From NCBI GenBank assembly GCA_963773655.1, contig CAVZBX010000001.1:1644052-1708051 (forward strand): a DNA stretch of 64,000 nt. The letters are read 5' to 3'. Below the pieces are notes generated by a model. That model was not told the origin of the DNA. It made no database searches and saw nothing but the letters and a program-made list of their open reading frames with translations. Positions 52,443 to 61,447 of this stretch are shown here, piece after piece. The DNA is from DASSQJ01 sp963773655 (lineage in GTDB: Bacteria; Actinomycetota; Actinomycetes; Actinomycetales; Dermatophilaceae). The first letter of the stretch is position 1; each line of letters starts with the position of its first letter. The position numbers were made by a program, and so were the translations under genes.

Positions 52443-53087
52443 CTACTCGTGCCCGCCGAGGCCGGCATTTCTGGCTCGCACGATCGCCTCTGCGCGGTGG
52501 GCCACCTGGAGCTTGGTGAGGATGGAGGTGACGTGGTTGGCGACCGTCTTGGGGGAGAGGAAGAGGACGGCTCCGATCTCGGAGTTGGTGCGACCGGCGG
52601 CGATGCCATCGAGGATGTCGCGTTCGCGATCGGTCAGCATGGGGAACGGCTTTTCGGTGTCGACGGGTGGCCGCCTGAACCAGGCTTGGAGCCTCTTGGC
52701 GAGGGCGGCGCCGAACACCGCGTGTCCCGCTGCTGCTGCCCGGACGGCCGCGACGATGTCGGCGCCGTCTGAGCCCTTGAGGAGGTAGCCGGCGGCTCCG
52801 GCGGCGACTGCGGCGAAGACGGACTGGTCGTCGTCGAACATGGTCAGCACCAGCACGGCGGTCTCGGGTGAGGCCTGGCGGACCTGCCCGGTGGCGTCGA
52901 TGCCGTGCATGCCCGGCATCTGTAGGTCCATGAGGACGACGTCGGGTCGCAGTTCGACGCACAGCCTGACAGCCCCGGTGCCTGTCTCGGTCTCGCCGAC
53001 CACATCGATGTCCTCGGTCCCGTCGAGGACGGCGCGTAGCCCTTGGCGCACCACCGGGTGGTCGTCGGCCAGGACGATGGTGGTCAT
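52443..53087 (-). CDS. NarL/LuxR-type response regulator
   Basis: A 214-residue protein. The receiver domain has TTIVLADDHPVVRQGLRAVL, the phosphoacceptor D54 in VLMDLQMPG, and LLKGSDGADIVAAV. The C-terminal LuxR helix-turn-helix has LTDRERDILDGIAAGRTNSE and SPKTVANHVTSILTKL. ATG at 53087. The reading frame is continuous with the upstream histidine kinase, so a hybrid fusion is formally possible, but family practice and the ATG with ATGA context favour a separate regulator. Confidence 0.9.
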   Translation of the reverse strand: MTTIVLADDHPVVRQGLRAVLDGTEDIDVVGETETGTGAVRLCVELRPDVVLMDLQMPGMHGIDATGQVRQASPETAVLVLTMFDDDQSVFAAVAAGAAGYLLKGSDGADIVAAVRAAAAGHAVFGAALAKRLQAWFRRPPVDTEKPFPMLTDRERDILDGIAAGRTNSEIGAVLFLSPKTVANHVTSILTKLQVAHRAEAIVRARNAGLGGHE

Positions 53088-54862
53088 GGCGAGGTTCCCG
53101 AGGGGGTAGGTCGCGCGGACCAGGCCGCCGGCCGGTGTTGGGCCGGCACTGAAGGTGCCGCCGAGCTCCTCGGCGCGCTCGCGCATCCCGGTGAGACCGA
53201 TGCCGGGCGTCCACGTCCCGCCCGATCGGCCGTCGTCGCGTACGGTCACCATGAGCTCGGCGTCGTGGTGGGCCACCTCGACCGACACCTTTCTCGCCGC
53301 ACCGTGCCGGGCGACGTTCGTGACCGCCTCCACGGCCGTGCGGAAGGTCGCGACCTCGACCGCCGCGGGCAGCGACAGGTCGTCGGGGACGGACAGGTGC
53401 AGGCTAAGGCCGGCGTCGGTGGTGAGATCGTCGAGGTGGAGTTTGAGCGCGCCGGCGAGACCGAGCTCGTCGAGCGCGGGCGGGCGCAGTCCCTCGACGA
53501 GGTCGCGCAGGCTGGCGATGACCTGCGATGAGGCCGCCTTGGCGTTGCCGAGGTAGTCGCCGTCTTCGGGTCGGTGTCCAGCCGCGCGATGGCCGCGTCG
53601 AGGTTGAGCCCCAGGCCGGTCAGCAGGGGTCCGAGCCCGTCGTGCAGGTCGCGACGGAGCCGGCGCCGTTCCTCTTCGCGCGCGGCGACCAGCCGATGCC
53701 GTGGCTCGAGCAGGTCGGCGGTCAGCGCCTCGGCGCGGACGGACCCGCGACCATGTGGGCCAGGGTGGCCAGGATCTGGCGGTCCTCCGAGGTGATCGCC
53801 TCGACACCGTGCGGCGGCGCGACGTCCAGGTCTCCGACGTACTCCCCGTCGTGGGCGAGCGGCCACGACTCCACCTGGTCGGACAGTGCGCCGTACGAGG
53901 CCAGCACCCGGTCGCCCCGCCGCACGGCGACGTATCGAAGTCGCAGCATCTCACCGGTGGCCCGCACCAGGTTCTCCACGACGGTGGCGGGCGAGGCGAA
54001 GGTGTGCACGGCGGAGCGCCGGATGATCGAGTCGATGGTCCACAGGTCGTAGCGCAGCACCGGGACCACGAGCGTGGCGACGAAGAGAAGCGGCGCCAGG
54101 TCGGACACGGCGGCGGGAAGCGTCTCGGTCACCGCGAAGGGGAACATCAGCAGCGCGCCGACCACACCGACCGCGCGCCACCTCAACTGCAGCCGCTCCA
54201 CGCCCTCGGAGCGAAGGAAGCGCACCACGACGCCGATGCCCGCGAGCACGCCGAGGAGAATCACCAGTGGGACGGCGGCGGTCGCGAGGTTGGCCAGACT
54301 CTGTGAGCGGTGTGCCGTCAACGACCCGCGCGGCCCCGCCGGGCGGGCCCTGCGGGTAGATCGCCCGCACCACCGTGTCGCCGAGGACCCCGCTCAGCAC
54401 GCCGACGGCGATGCCGACGACCAGGCCCCACTCGAGGATGCGCCCCCATCGGCCGCCCGGTGACCCCGAAGGAAAGCGAACGTTGACCAGCCCTTCGACG
54501 GCGGCCGGAACGAACAGCAGGGAACCCGCGGTCAACCCCCACACCGCAAGCCGCCCGCCGTGGCCGCTCTCCAACGCCACGACGGATGCTCCGGAGATCG
54601 CCAGCATCGCCGTGAGGCAGGTCGCGCTCAGGGACAGCAGCCATCCGAAGGGCAGGTCAGGGCGTCGAGCCAGCAGGACCGCGCCGACCAGCCCGTAGGG
54701 CAGGATCTGGCATGCCACGTAGACCAGGTCGCCCGGGTCGACCCGCGCGGCAGCGTCCAGGAAGCGGGCGGCCAGCAGGGCCCCGGCCGTGCCGACGACG
54801 CTGAGCACGCCGACCGCCACCGCCACGATCGGTGCGTGGCGGGCGGGAGCGTCTCGGAGCAT
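53088..54862 (-). CDS. NarL-partner sensor histidine kinase with membrane domain and GAF, frameshifted
   Basis: The N-terminal part has about ten membrane segments in two pieces (frame change near 54305). A GAF-like region (about 54000-53750, WTIDSIIRRSAVHTFASPAT) follows, then another shift near 53745. The HisKA_3 helix with phosphoacceptor His is in EEERRRLRRDLHDGLGP. After a third shift near 53560 the HATPase domain has TAVEAVTNVARHGAARKVSV and GIGLTGMRERAEELGGTFS. All the expected domains are there in order, so indels in the sequence are suspected. No stop is seen before the regulator. ATG 54862 is chosen over ATG 55051, which coincides with the divergent gene start. Confidence 0.8.
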
Positions 54863-54919
54863 GGCGACCACAGTGGGTCGAGCATGCTCCTGCTCACCGG
54901 GCCCGGCAACGGCCGTGAG

Positions 54920-54957
54920 TCCCGAGTGGGCGGGAACCGGTTCCCGCCCACTCGGGA
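54920..54957. repeat. Perfect 38-bp palindrome
   Basis: TCCCGAGTGGGCGGGAACC is followed immediately by its exact reverse complement, with no spacer and no mismatch (19 + 19). It lies in the 187-base region between the divergent histidine kinase and membrane-protein starts (if 54862 is the kinase start), 93 bases from the plus-strand ATG. GAGCATGCTC, a 10-bp palindrome, is at 54880-54889. Operator or cruciform-forming element; too long for a typical single NarL site. Confidence 0.8.
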
Positions 54958-55049
54958 GCGGCGAGGCCGGTTCCGTGAGATCGGTCTCTGGGCGCGGGAG
55001 GTCCGCAAGAGGAGGTTCGGTGAGGTCCGCATCCGCTGGAAGGAAAGCC

Positions 55050-55379
55050 ATGAAGATCCTCACCTGGGCCGCCGTCGCGGCCACTGCCCTGTTCGTCCTG
55101 ATGAACGCCGGCGCCGTCGTCGAGCCCGGCATCGGCGCGCCCTACCGGGTGATCGCCGCGGCCCTGGCCGTCGCTGGTGCGGCGGCTGCCGTCGGTCTCG
55201 CCGCCGGATGGTCCTGGGGCCGGGCAGCCGTCGTCGGCGTCGGGGCGCTCAACGTCGCCGCCTCGACCGCCGCCCTCGTCACTGGCCAGGAGGGTGCCGT
55301 CATCGGCCTCGCGGTCGGTGGGCTCGGCGTCGTCCTCGGAGCACTGTCCGGCGGTACCCCGCGACCGGCGGCGGCCTGA
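55050..55379 (+). CDS. Small four-helix membrane protein
   Basis: A 109-residue hydrophobic protein with four predicted helices (ILTWAAVAATALFVLMNAG, VIAAALAVAGAAAAVGLAAG, AAVVGVGALNVAASTAALVT and AVIGLAVGGLGVVLGAL). ATG with GGAAGGAAA upstream. Ends three bases before the next gene, so they are co-transcribed. No family recognised. Its divergence from the two-component system makes it a likely target. Confidence 0.7.
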   Translation: MKILTWAAVAATALFVLMNAGAVVEPGIGAPYRVIAAALAVAGAAAAVGLAAGWSWGRAAVVGVGALNVAASTAALVTGQEGAVIGLAVGGLGVVLGALSGGTPRPAAA

Positions 55380-55382
55380 ACC

Positions 55383-56099
55383 ATGACCACGACACCCACG
55401 GCCGCGGTCCGGCCGAGCGTCGCCGCGCGCGACCTTCGGGGCTACTGGCGGGTCCTGCTCGCCGTCGTCGCCCCGCTACCGATGCTCGCCAAGGGCATCT
55501 TCTACCTCCTCAGCCCCGTCCCGGGAGACGCGACCTACGCGGCGACCGTCACCGCGTTCGCCGCGCACCCGACCCTGATCGAGCTCATGAAATGGCTCGA
55601 CGCCGTCTTCGTCCTGACCCTCATCCCGGCCACCGTGGCCGCCGCCTGGGTCGCTCGGCGCGGCTCGCCACGCCTGACCGCGGCCGGTGCAACCCTCGCC
55701 CTCACCGGCTTCCTCGCCGGCTTCGGGCTGCTCGGCGGCGTCGAGACCCCCGCACTGGTGACCGTGCAACACGACCTCGACCCCGCGGTCATGGGCGACC
55801 TCGACAGTGCAATGCACCAAGAAGCCCTCCTCGGCATCGCCTCCGGGCTCTTCATCACCGGCGTCGTGTTCGGGCTCGGACTGCTCGGAGGCGCCCTGAA
55901 GCGAAGCCGCGCCGTTCCGACCTGGGCCGCCATTGCCGTCCTTCTCGGCGGAGCGACCCACCCCTTCATCCCGAGCTCCGTCGGCCAGGGCATCGGCCTG
56001 CTCGTCGCCGCCGCCGGCCTCCTCAGCGTGAGCAGAGCGCTCCTCCGGATGCCGAACGACGAGTTCGACCTGCCACCGCACGGCATCCACCCCCGCTAG
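55383..56099 (+). CDS. Polytopic membrane protein of unknown function
   Basis: A 238-residue protein with about six hydrophobic segments (YWRVLLAVVAPLPMLAKGIF, AVFVLTLIPATVAAAWVA, GATLALTGFLAGFGLLGGV, LGIASGLFITGVVFGLGLL and WAAIAVLLGGATHPF). ATG three bases after the preceding gene. Not recognised; resembles DUF4386-like integral membrane proteins only loosely. Probably works with the small membrane protein upstream and the divergent two-component system. Confidence 0.7.
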   Translation: MTTTPTAAVRPSVAARDLRGYWRVLLAVVAPLPMLAKGIFYLLSPVPGDATYAATVTAFAAHPTLIELMKWLDAVFVLTLIPATVAAAWVARRGSPRLTAAGATLALTGFLAGFGLLGGVETPALVTVQHDLDPAVMGDLDSAMHQEALLGIASGLFITGVVFGLGLLGGALKRSRAVPTWAAIAVLLGGATHPFIPSSVGQGIGLLVAAAGLLSVSRALLRMPNDEFDLPPHGIHPR

Positions 56100-56324
56100 G
56101 TGGCGATGGCCGCCGCAGGCGCCACGGTCGCGTGCAAGCGCGCCCAGCTATTCCAACAACAGACGGTCCTCAAGCGGCGAATAGACGCAGTCCTGATCAC
56201 GCGAGAATGGGCCGCCCTGCAGCGCCGGCCGAGCCGCCGCAATAGACGCCGGACGCGGCGCGGCAAGTGCTCAGGACGGTACCTTTGGCCCGCTTGAAGG
56301 TCGGGCGCGATCGAAGGAGCGAGG

Positions 56325-56738
56325 GTGGCAAGTCTCCGTGCACGTGTTGTCGCGGGCCTGTTGATCTGCCTCGGGCTGGCAGGTTGCGCCGGCAAAGTCA
56401 TCGTCGCCGGTGATGTCTCGGTGCTGGTATCGGAACGACCTTCGGGGGGCATGGACGCCCTGATGAGCGGCCGGCTCGAGGTCGTTGGTGGGTGCCTCGG
56501 CGCGGACGGCTCGGTGATCGTCTGGCCGTACGGCACGACAGTGGTGGACGAGGATCCCCTGACCATCGAGATCCCCGACACCGGCACCTTCACCCTCGGC
56601 GACCAGGTCCAGGTCGGTGGTGGGTTCGTCCTTGAGCACAGCTCCGGCGAGCAATCAGTTGGATCGTTCGAGGCCGGAGGGGTGACAGTGCCTCCATCCT
56701 GTGCCGAACACGATGTGTTCCTCGCCTGGACCGGGTGA
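56325..56738 (+). CDS. Small lipoprotein, hypothetical
   Basis: A 137-residue exported protein. A signal peptide with an LAGC lipobox (about residues 6-21) is followed by a beta-rich domain (VIVWPYGTTVVDEDPLTIEI; TFTLGDQVQVGGGFVLEHSS). GTG start at 56325, with GGAG upstream. Codon use is less GC3-extreme than the core of the window, hinting at transfer. No family recognised. The 225 bases upstream (56100-56324) hold no supported gene. Confidence 0.65.
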   Translation: MASLRARVVAGLLICLGLAGCAGKVIVAGDVSVLVSERPSGGMDALMSGRLEVVGGCLGADGSVIVWPYGTTVVDEDPLTIEIPDTGTFTLGDQVQVGGGFVLEHSSGEQSVGSFEAGGVTVPPSCAEHDVFLAWTG

Positions 56739-56871
56739 CCTGCGACATCGTGAACGACGAGCATGCCGCCGTGAAGAGGTCGACAGGCTGACGTAGGTCG
56801 TTTCGCGGCGGTGTGCAGCAGGTCCCCAGCGGCCGGACCAGGCTGTGAGCGGATGCTCAGCGAGGTCTGGT

Positions 56872-57816
56872 TCAGGCTTGGTCAGCGGTGGCTGCGGGGA
56901 ACGTCCATGAGCCGTCGAGGACCTGGCTGTGCGGCCGGTAGAGGCGCACGAGGTAGTTCCAGCCCTCCACGACAGGCAGGGTGTTCGGGCGCTCCTCGGA
57001 CCCGCCGAAGTGCACCGTGACACTGCCGTCGTCGTTGGGCGTGGCGGTCAAGCTGTTGACGCTGACTGGCTTTCCGTTGTCCGGGAAGAAGCCTGCGGCG
57101 TCGTACAGCGAGATTGACCAGAACGCGTCGACCGGGACGTCCCTGACTGTCAGTGAGTACGCACCGACGGGGAACCCTGGGTCGACGTTCACGTAGTAGG
57201 CCTCAGACTCGGGCAGCCCGCCCCACCCCGCAGCGGTCCCGAGCAGGTGGCGGATCGGAGAGACGTCTTCCCGTCTGCCGAAGGCCCCGCCGAAGTCCCC
57301 CACGCCTTTGGCCAGGGCCAGCACAGCCTCACGGGTCGCGGTGAACGTCTCGACGTCATAGTCAGGAGTGGAGAACGGGACCGCGGAGGCCGCCGTCAAG
57401 AGAAGCTGATCCTGTAGCGCGTTGACCGCCTGCACATCAGCGGGGTCAGCGGGATCAACCATCGTGCGAGCCGCTACCAACACGTACGGGCTCTCGAAGG
57501 TTGCCATGTCGAGAGTGTGCTCACCGGGGTCGTGAAGAACCTGGTTGATGTAGTGATCCTGGTTGATCACCATGACCGACAGGTAGCGTTCGCCGGCATC
57601 CGGGATGCTCAGCACGGCCCCATCGCGGACGTCCGCCACCACGGCGCTGTACAACGTGTCGCGATTCATCCGGATCACCGTCTGCTGGTCCAACGGCGTG
57701 GGCACGCGAAAGTGCAGCCACCGGTTGATCCCTCCAGCCTGCTGCCCGATCGCGGCAAACATGCGGTCGGTCTCGGCGCGAACGAAGTTGTCCACATTCA
57801 CCGCAATGGAGGTCAC
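56872..57816 (-). CDS. DUF1254/DUF1214 domain protein
   Basis: A protein of about 314 residues. N-terminal half DUF1254: VDNFVRAETDRMFAAIGQQA, VIRMNRDTLYSAVVADVRDG, YLSVMVINQDHYINQVLHDP. C-terminal half DUF1214: FWSISLYDAAGFFPDNGKPV, NSLTATPNDDGSVTVHFGG, NTLPVVEGWNYLVRLYRPH. Known only as a conserved beta-sandwich pair of unknown function. GTG 57816 is tentative; an ATG 45 bases upstream adds an Arg-rich extension. No signal peptide seen. Confidence 0.82.
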   Translation of the reverse strand: MTSIAVNVDNFVRAETDRMFAAIGQQAGGINRWLHFRVPTPLDQQTVIRMNRDTLYSAVVADVRDGAVLSIPDAGERYLSVMVINQDHYINQVLHDPGEHTLDMATFESPYVLVAARTMVDPADPADVQAVNALQDQLLLTAASAVPFSTPDYDVETFTATREAVLALAKGVGDFGGAFGRREDVSPIRHLLGTAAGWGGLPESEAYYVNVDPGFPVGAYSLTVRDVPVDAFWSISLYDAAGFFPDNGKPVSVNSLTATPNDDGSVTVHFGGSEERPNTLPVVEGWNYLVRLYRPHSQVLDGSWTFPAATADQA

Positions 57817-57977
57817 GAACGGAAGTATGGCCCGTCGCTGCCGACCGCGTCTGCCCACCACCGGTCAACGTCAAGGCAGACCGGCCCATCGGCCCCCCGG
57901 ACCCGCACGTTCGAGCTCTCGTCCAATCAGGCGAGCAGACCCTGCTCCAGCCGCCTTCCGCAGAGGGGCCCGGATCG

Positions 57978-58313
57978 TCAGCGTGGCGTCGGGGTCGAGC
58001 CGCCTGCCACCTCGTAGTTCCAGACCTCGCTGTGTGTCGACACCGGTCGGGGAGCCTCACCGCCCGCACGCTCAACGGCTGAACGGTGGCCCTCGGCGAA
58101 CTCGGGCGAGCTCGCCCACGCCTGGAACGATTCCTCGTCACGCCAGCGGGTGACCACCAGCCACTGTTCACGATCGTCAGTAGGGCGCAGCAACTCGAAC
58201 CCCTCGAAGCCGTCGGCGCCGTCGACCGCGCCGGCTCGCGCAGCGAACCGATGGGCGAGCTCGTCGCCGGATCCAGCGGGGACGGTGATGGCATTGATCT
58301 TGATCGTGGTCAC
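57978..58313 (-). CDS. Antibiotic biosynthesis monooxygenase-domain protein (MhuD-like)
   Basis: A 111-residue dimeric ferredoxin-fold protein: TIKINAITVPAGSGDELAHR, GFEGFELLRPTDDREQWLVV, RWRDEESFQAWASSPEFAEG. The arrangement resembles MhuD/IsdG-type heme oxygenases, which use a conserved Asn, Trp and His; here N7 and W67 are in the right places and a His occurs near residue 76. Could degrade heme or act as a quinol monooxygenase. ATG start with no neighbours in operon. Confidence 0.78.
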   Translation of the reverse strand: MTTIKINAITVPAGSGDELAHRFAARAGAVDGADGFEGFELLRPTDDREQWLVVTRWRDEESFQAWASSPEFAEGHRSAVERAGGEAPRPVSTHSEVWNYEVAGGSTPTPR

Positions 58314-58512
58314 GGGTCAAGACTGCCACTGGCTGCTGGACCGCACCTGAGTGGCGTCCAAGCGCCGTGTGGCGTGAGGTCCTACGGCGCGTCACAGGGC
58401 CGCAGTTCCCACGACCTGCGTGACCCGACGCCCGCGCGACGCCCAGCACGGGCCCAGCGATGCTGCTTGTCAGTCCCTCCTGCGTGCAGAGCCACCATCA
58501 GGGAGGCGTCCA

Positions 58513-59936
58513 TCAGGCAGGTGCTGGTCGTCCGGTGTAGGCCACCCCAAGCCTGAACACCGCCCACAGCGCCCCGGTCACAGCGGTGGCGATGAGCGCC
58601 AAACCGAAGTCCGGGGCGAACAGTCGTATCGTGCCGATCGGCGCGCCCCCCACTGCTCGGCACCAGAGTGAAGATGGCCCAGGCCGCGACAAGCGTGGTG
58701 AGCAGTGGGAACCACAGGCTGAAGCGGCCGGAGATGCCCGATCGGGACTTGGCGCGGATCGCGGCGCGGTGCCGCCAGGCCCAGATCATGCTGAGCAGGT
58801 AGACGACTGGCAGGGCCACGAGGGAGATGAACAGGGCCTTCTGCCAGATCCGCGAGCCCTCGCCGTCGTAGTCCAGGCCCAGCGCCGTGGCGGTGATGCC
58901 GTTGAGCAGCGGGGCCGTCTCCCCGAAGCCCAGCCCACTGCCGCCGTTGACCAGCACGACAACCGCCTTCTTCTCGGCGGGGACCATCGTCGCGAGCGTC
59001 TCGACACCGGGAGTCGATCCGGAGTGCCAGACGGTCTCGGTTGTCCGAGTCGATGTACCAGCCAAGGCCGTAGAACGGCGATGCTGCGCTGGCCGGGCGC
59101 ATCATCTGGGCCTTGCCTTCGGCGCTGAGCACATCGTCCTGACCGTTCATCATCATCTGCAGGTAGCGGGCCAGGTCGCTGGCGCTGGCGATGATCCCGC
59201 CCTGGGGAGCCGTTGCCCGGTCGGTGGTGTTCTCGGGCAGTGGTCGTTTGGTGCCGAACCACGGCCGGTGCCCGGTCGCCATGGCGTCATGGATCTCACC
59301 GTCGGCGACGAAGCTGTGCTCCATGCCGACCGGCTCCAGGATGTTGGTCGCCACGTAGCTCTGGTACTCCTGCCCGCTCACGACTTCGATCACGCGGCCA
59401 AGGATCTGGTAGTTGGTGTTCGAGTACTCCCACCGCTCACCGGGTGCATACGCCGGGGTCACCTCCGCCAGCGCGTCCACGTGACGCGCCAGCTCGTCCT
59501 TGCCACCCGCGGCCTCCGTCCGCGAGGTGTTCCCCTGCACGGTGGAGAAGCCGCTCGTGTGGCTGAGCAGCTGCCGGATCGTGACGGCACCGGCGGGTCG
59601 GCCCGAGAAGCCGTCCAGGTACTGCGAGACCTCGGTGTCCAGGTCGACCTTGCCCGCCTCGACCAGCTGCATCACGGCCAGCGCCGTGAAGCTCTTGGAG
59701 ATCGAGCCGGCCACGAACGGCGTGTCCGGCGTGACCGCCGTGTCGCCCCCACGCCTGATCACCCCACGCGCGCCAACCGACGTGATCTCATCATCGCCCA
59801 CGACGGCGTAGGCCAGGCCCGGCACCCCCGACGCCGACATCTCGGTATCGATGAAGTCATCGTTCGAGCCAGAAGGCGCACCTGCAGGCACGAGGGCACT
59901 GGCGCCAAGGACAGCAACAGCGAGCAATCGCCACAC
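58513..59936 (-). CDS. Serine hydrolase (class C beta-lactamase-like) with C-terminal membrane helices, frameshifted
   Basis: Signal peptide at residues 1-20, then GVPGLAYAVVGDDEITSVGA, the catalytic SxxK (S78-K81 in AGSISKSFTA) and YSNTNYQILGRVIEVV with the Tyr-x-Asn. HSGSTPG supplies the third motif after a one-base shift near 59033. Two hydrophobic segments (ALFISLVALPVVYLLSMIW; WFPLLTTLVAAWAIFTLV) follow, then, after a second shift near 58650, FGLALIATAVTGALWAVFRL and a TGA at 58513. Layout matches membrane-tailed PBP4*/EstB-type hydrolases. GTG start. Both shifts may be sequence errors. Confidence 0.78.
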
Positions 59937-60113
59937 GGTCTTCTTGTCTCCTCTGTCAATGATGGGGCAAGCGGCGGGTGGATGTTCGTCCCGCTCGTTC
60001 GTGCCGAGCCACGAACATGGCCCGCGCGAAGTCGGCGATCTGGTTCCCGGGTCACCCTGCCGGCCGCACCGCTTGGCGTCGCGGGGGGTGGTTGCGGCAC
60101 CGGCTACAGGTAG

Positions 60114-60332
60114 CTATCCAGTCGATGAGCCCTCGTCTCGGAGCTTCCGCTTCCGCCTGAGCAGTGACAGCGGGGCCAGGGCGGTGCCCATCCAGACAGC
60201 CACCGGCCACGCGATGTCGCCGGTGTCGATGATGACCGCAGCCCAGATGATCGATGCTGCGACGAAGCCGATCTCGGGGAGGTGGCGCCGGAGGACGCCG
60301 GCGGGTCCGAGGCTGCCGATGCTCGGCGTCAC
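60114..60332 (-). CDS. Small membrane protein downstream of quinone reductase
   Basis: A 72-residue protein with two hydrophobic segments (EIGFVAASIIWAAVIIDTGD; VAVWMGTALAPLSLL) and a basic tail. GTG start overlaps the reductase stop by four bases (GTGA), which supports it despite its length. No family recognised. Confidence 0.6.
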   Translation of the reverse strand: MTPSIGSLGPAGVLRRHLPEIGFVAASIIWAAVIIDTGDIAWPVAVWMGTALAPLSLLRRKRKLRDEGSSTG

Positions 60333-61306
60333 GACCGAACCGTGATGACAGCCTTGGCGGTGAGCGTGCCGGCCTCCATCGCCGCGATGGCCCGCGGTAC
60401 CTCCTCGAGCGTGAACTGCTGGCCGATCGAGGCGGTGACGGTGCCGTTGGCGAGGTGCTCGGCGAGCTCCTCGATGGAGTCGCGCGACTCGCTGCTCATG
60501 AAGAACGTGAGTCGTTGCTTGACGAACGGTGACAGCAGCGCGGCGCGCAGCTGGCGTCCGATGCCTCCGGTGAGGCGGTCGCCGCCCTCGCCGCCGACGA
60601 TCACCAGCGTGCCCGTCGCGGTGAGCGCCCGCCGGAGGCGGGAGAGCGTGTTGCGCCCTCCGATGTCGATGATGAGGTCGTACCGCCGTCCGCCGTCGTC
60701 GATCGCCTGAGTCGTGTAGTCGATGACGTGGTCGGCGCCGAGGTCGCGGACGGCGTCTAGCTTGCCGGTGCTGGCGACGCCGGTGACGGTGGCCCCGAGC
60801 GCCTTGGCCAGCTGCACCGCGAACGAGCCCACCCCGCCGGAGGCGCCGATCACCAGGACCTGCTGGCCCGCTTCGAGTCGGCCGTGGGTGGTCAGCGCCT
60901 GCAGGGCGGTGATCCCCGAGATCGCCGACGCGGCGGCCTGCTCGAACGAGACGGTGTCGGGCTTGCGGACGAGCTTGGACTCCTTGGCCGCGGCGAACTC
61001 GGCGTAGGTGCCGGTGCCGATGCCGAACACCTCGTCGCCGACGGCGAACCGGGTCACGTCGTCCCCGACCGCGACGACGCGACCCGCGACGTCCATGCCG
61101 AGCACCGGGTTCTTGGGCCTGGTGAGGCCGAAACCCATGATCCGCATCAGGTAGGGCTTGCCGGTCATCAGGTGCCACACGCCGCGGTCGAGCCCCGCCG
61201 CCTCGACCTCGATCAGGACCTCGTCGTCGGCGATGGTCGGTCGCTCGATACTGGCGACGTCGAGCACGTCGGCTGATCCGTACGCGCGCTGGGTGACCGC
61301 CCGCAT
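60329..61306 (-). CDS. NAD(P)-dependent MDR-family reductase (quinone oxidoreductase-like)
   Basis: A 325-residue MDR protein. GroES-like N-terminal domain VLIEVEAAGLDRGVWHLMTG, then KNPVLGMDVAGRVVAVGDDV. Cofactor motif VLVIGASGGVGSFAVQLAKA. No zinc ligands. The substrate half IGRQLRAALLSPFVKQRLTF is typical of the AdhP/ReTN4-like NAD(P)-dependent reductases controlled by TetR genes. It diverges from the TetR gene, with two operator-like sites between them. Likely detoxifies an electrophile. Confidence 0.87.
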   Translation of the reverse strand: MRAVTQRAYGSADVLDVASIERPTIADDEVLIEVEAAGLDRGVWHLMTGKPYLMRIMGFGLTRPKNPVLGMDVAGRVVAVGDDVTRFAVGDEVFGIGTGTYAEFAAAKESKLVRKPDTVSFEQAAASAISGITALQALTTHGRLEAGQQVLVIGASGGVGSFAVQLAKALGATVTGVASTGKLDAVRDLGADHVIDYTTQAIDDGGRRYDLIIDIGGRNTLSRLRRALTATGTLVIVGGEGGDRLTGGIGRQLRAALLSPFVKQRLTFFMSSESRDSIEELAEHLANGTVTASIGQQFTLEEVPRAIAAMEAGTLTAKAVITVRS

Positions 61307-61367
61307 CGTGGTGGTTGCCGCGTCGCGGTCGATCGGTCGTCGAGCGTTGCATCGTCATCACTCCGTG

Positions 61368-61416
61368 AGTCGTACTTTGTACTGGTCTGGTGTACCATAC
61401 TCGTACTTAGTACGAG
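61368..61416. promoter_or_regulatory. Two TetR operator candidates in divergent promoter
   Basis: CTCGTACTTAGTACGAG (61400-61416) is a perfect 8+1+8 palindrome, 31 bases before the TetR ATG. A second, partly matching site, TCGTACTTTGTAC, lies at 61370-61382. Both contain TCGTACTTxGTAC. Position between divergent tetR and reductase genes fits autorepression. Confidence 0.65.
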
Positions 61417-61447
61417 TGGCAAGGACGATCCTCTGGAGGAGACCCTC

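Noticed and set aside
56100..56297. Short plus-strand frame before the lipoprotein gene
   Set aside because: No motif, basic low-plausibility composition and no ribosome site.
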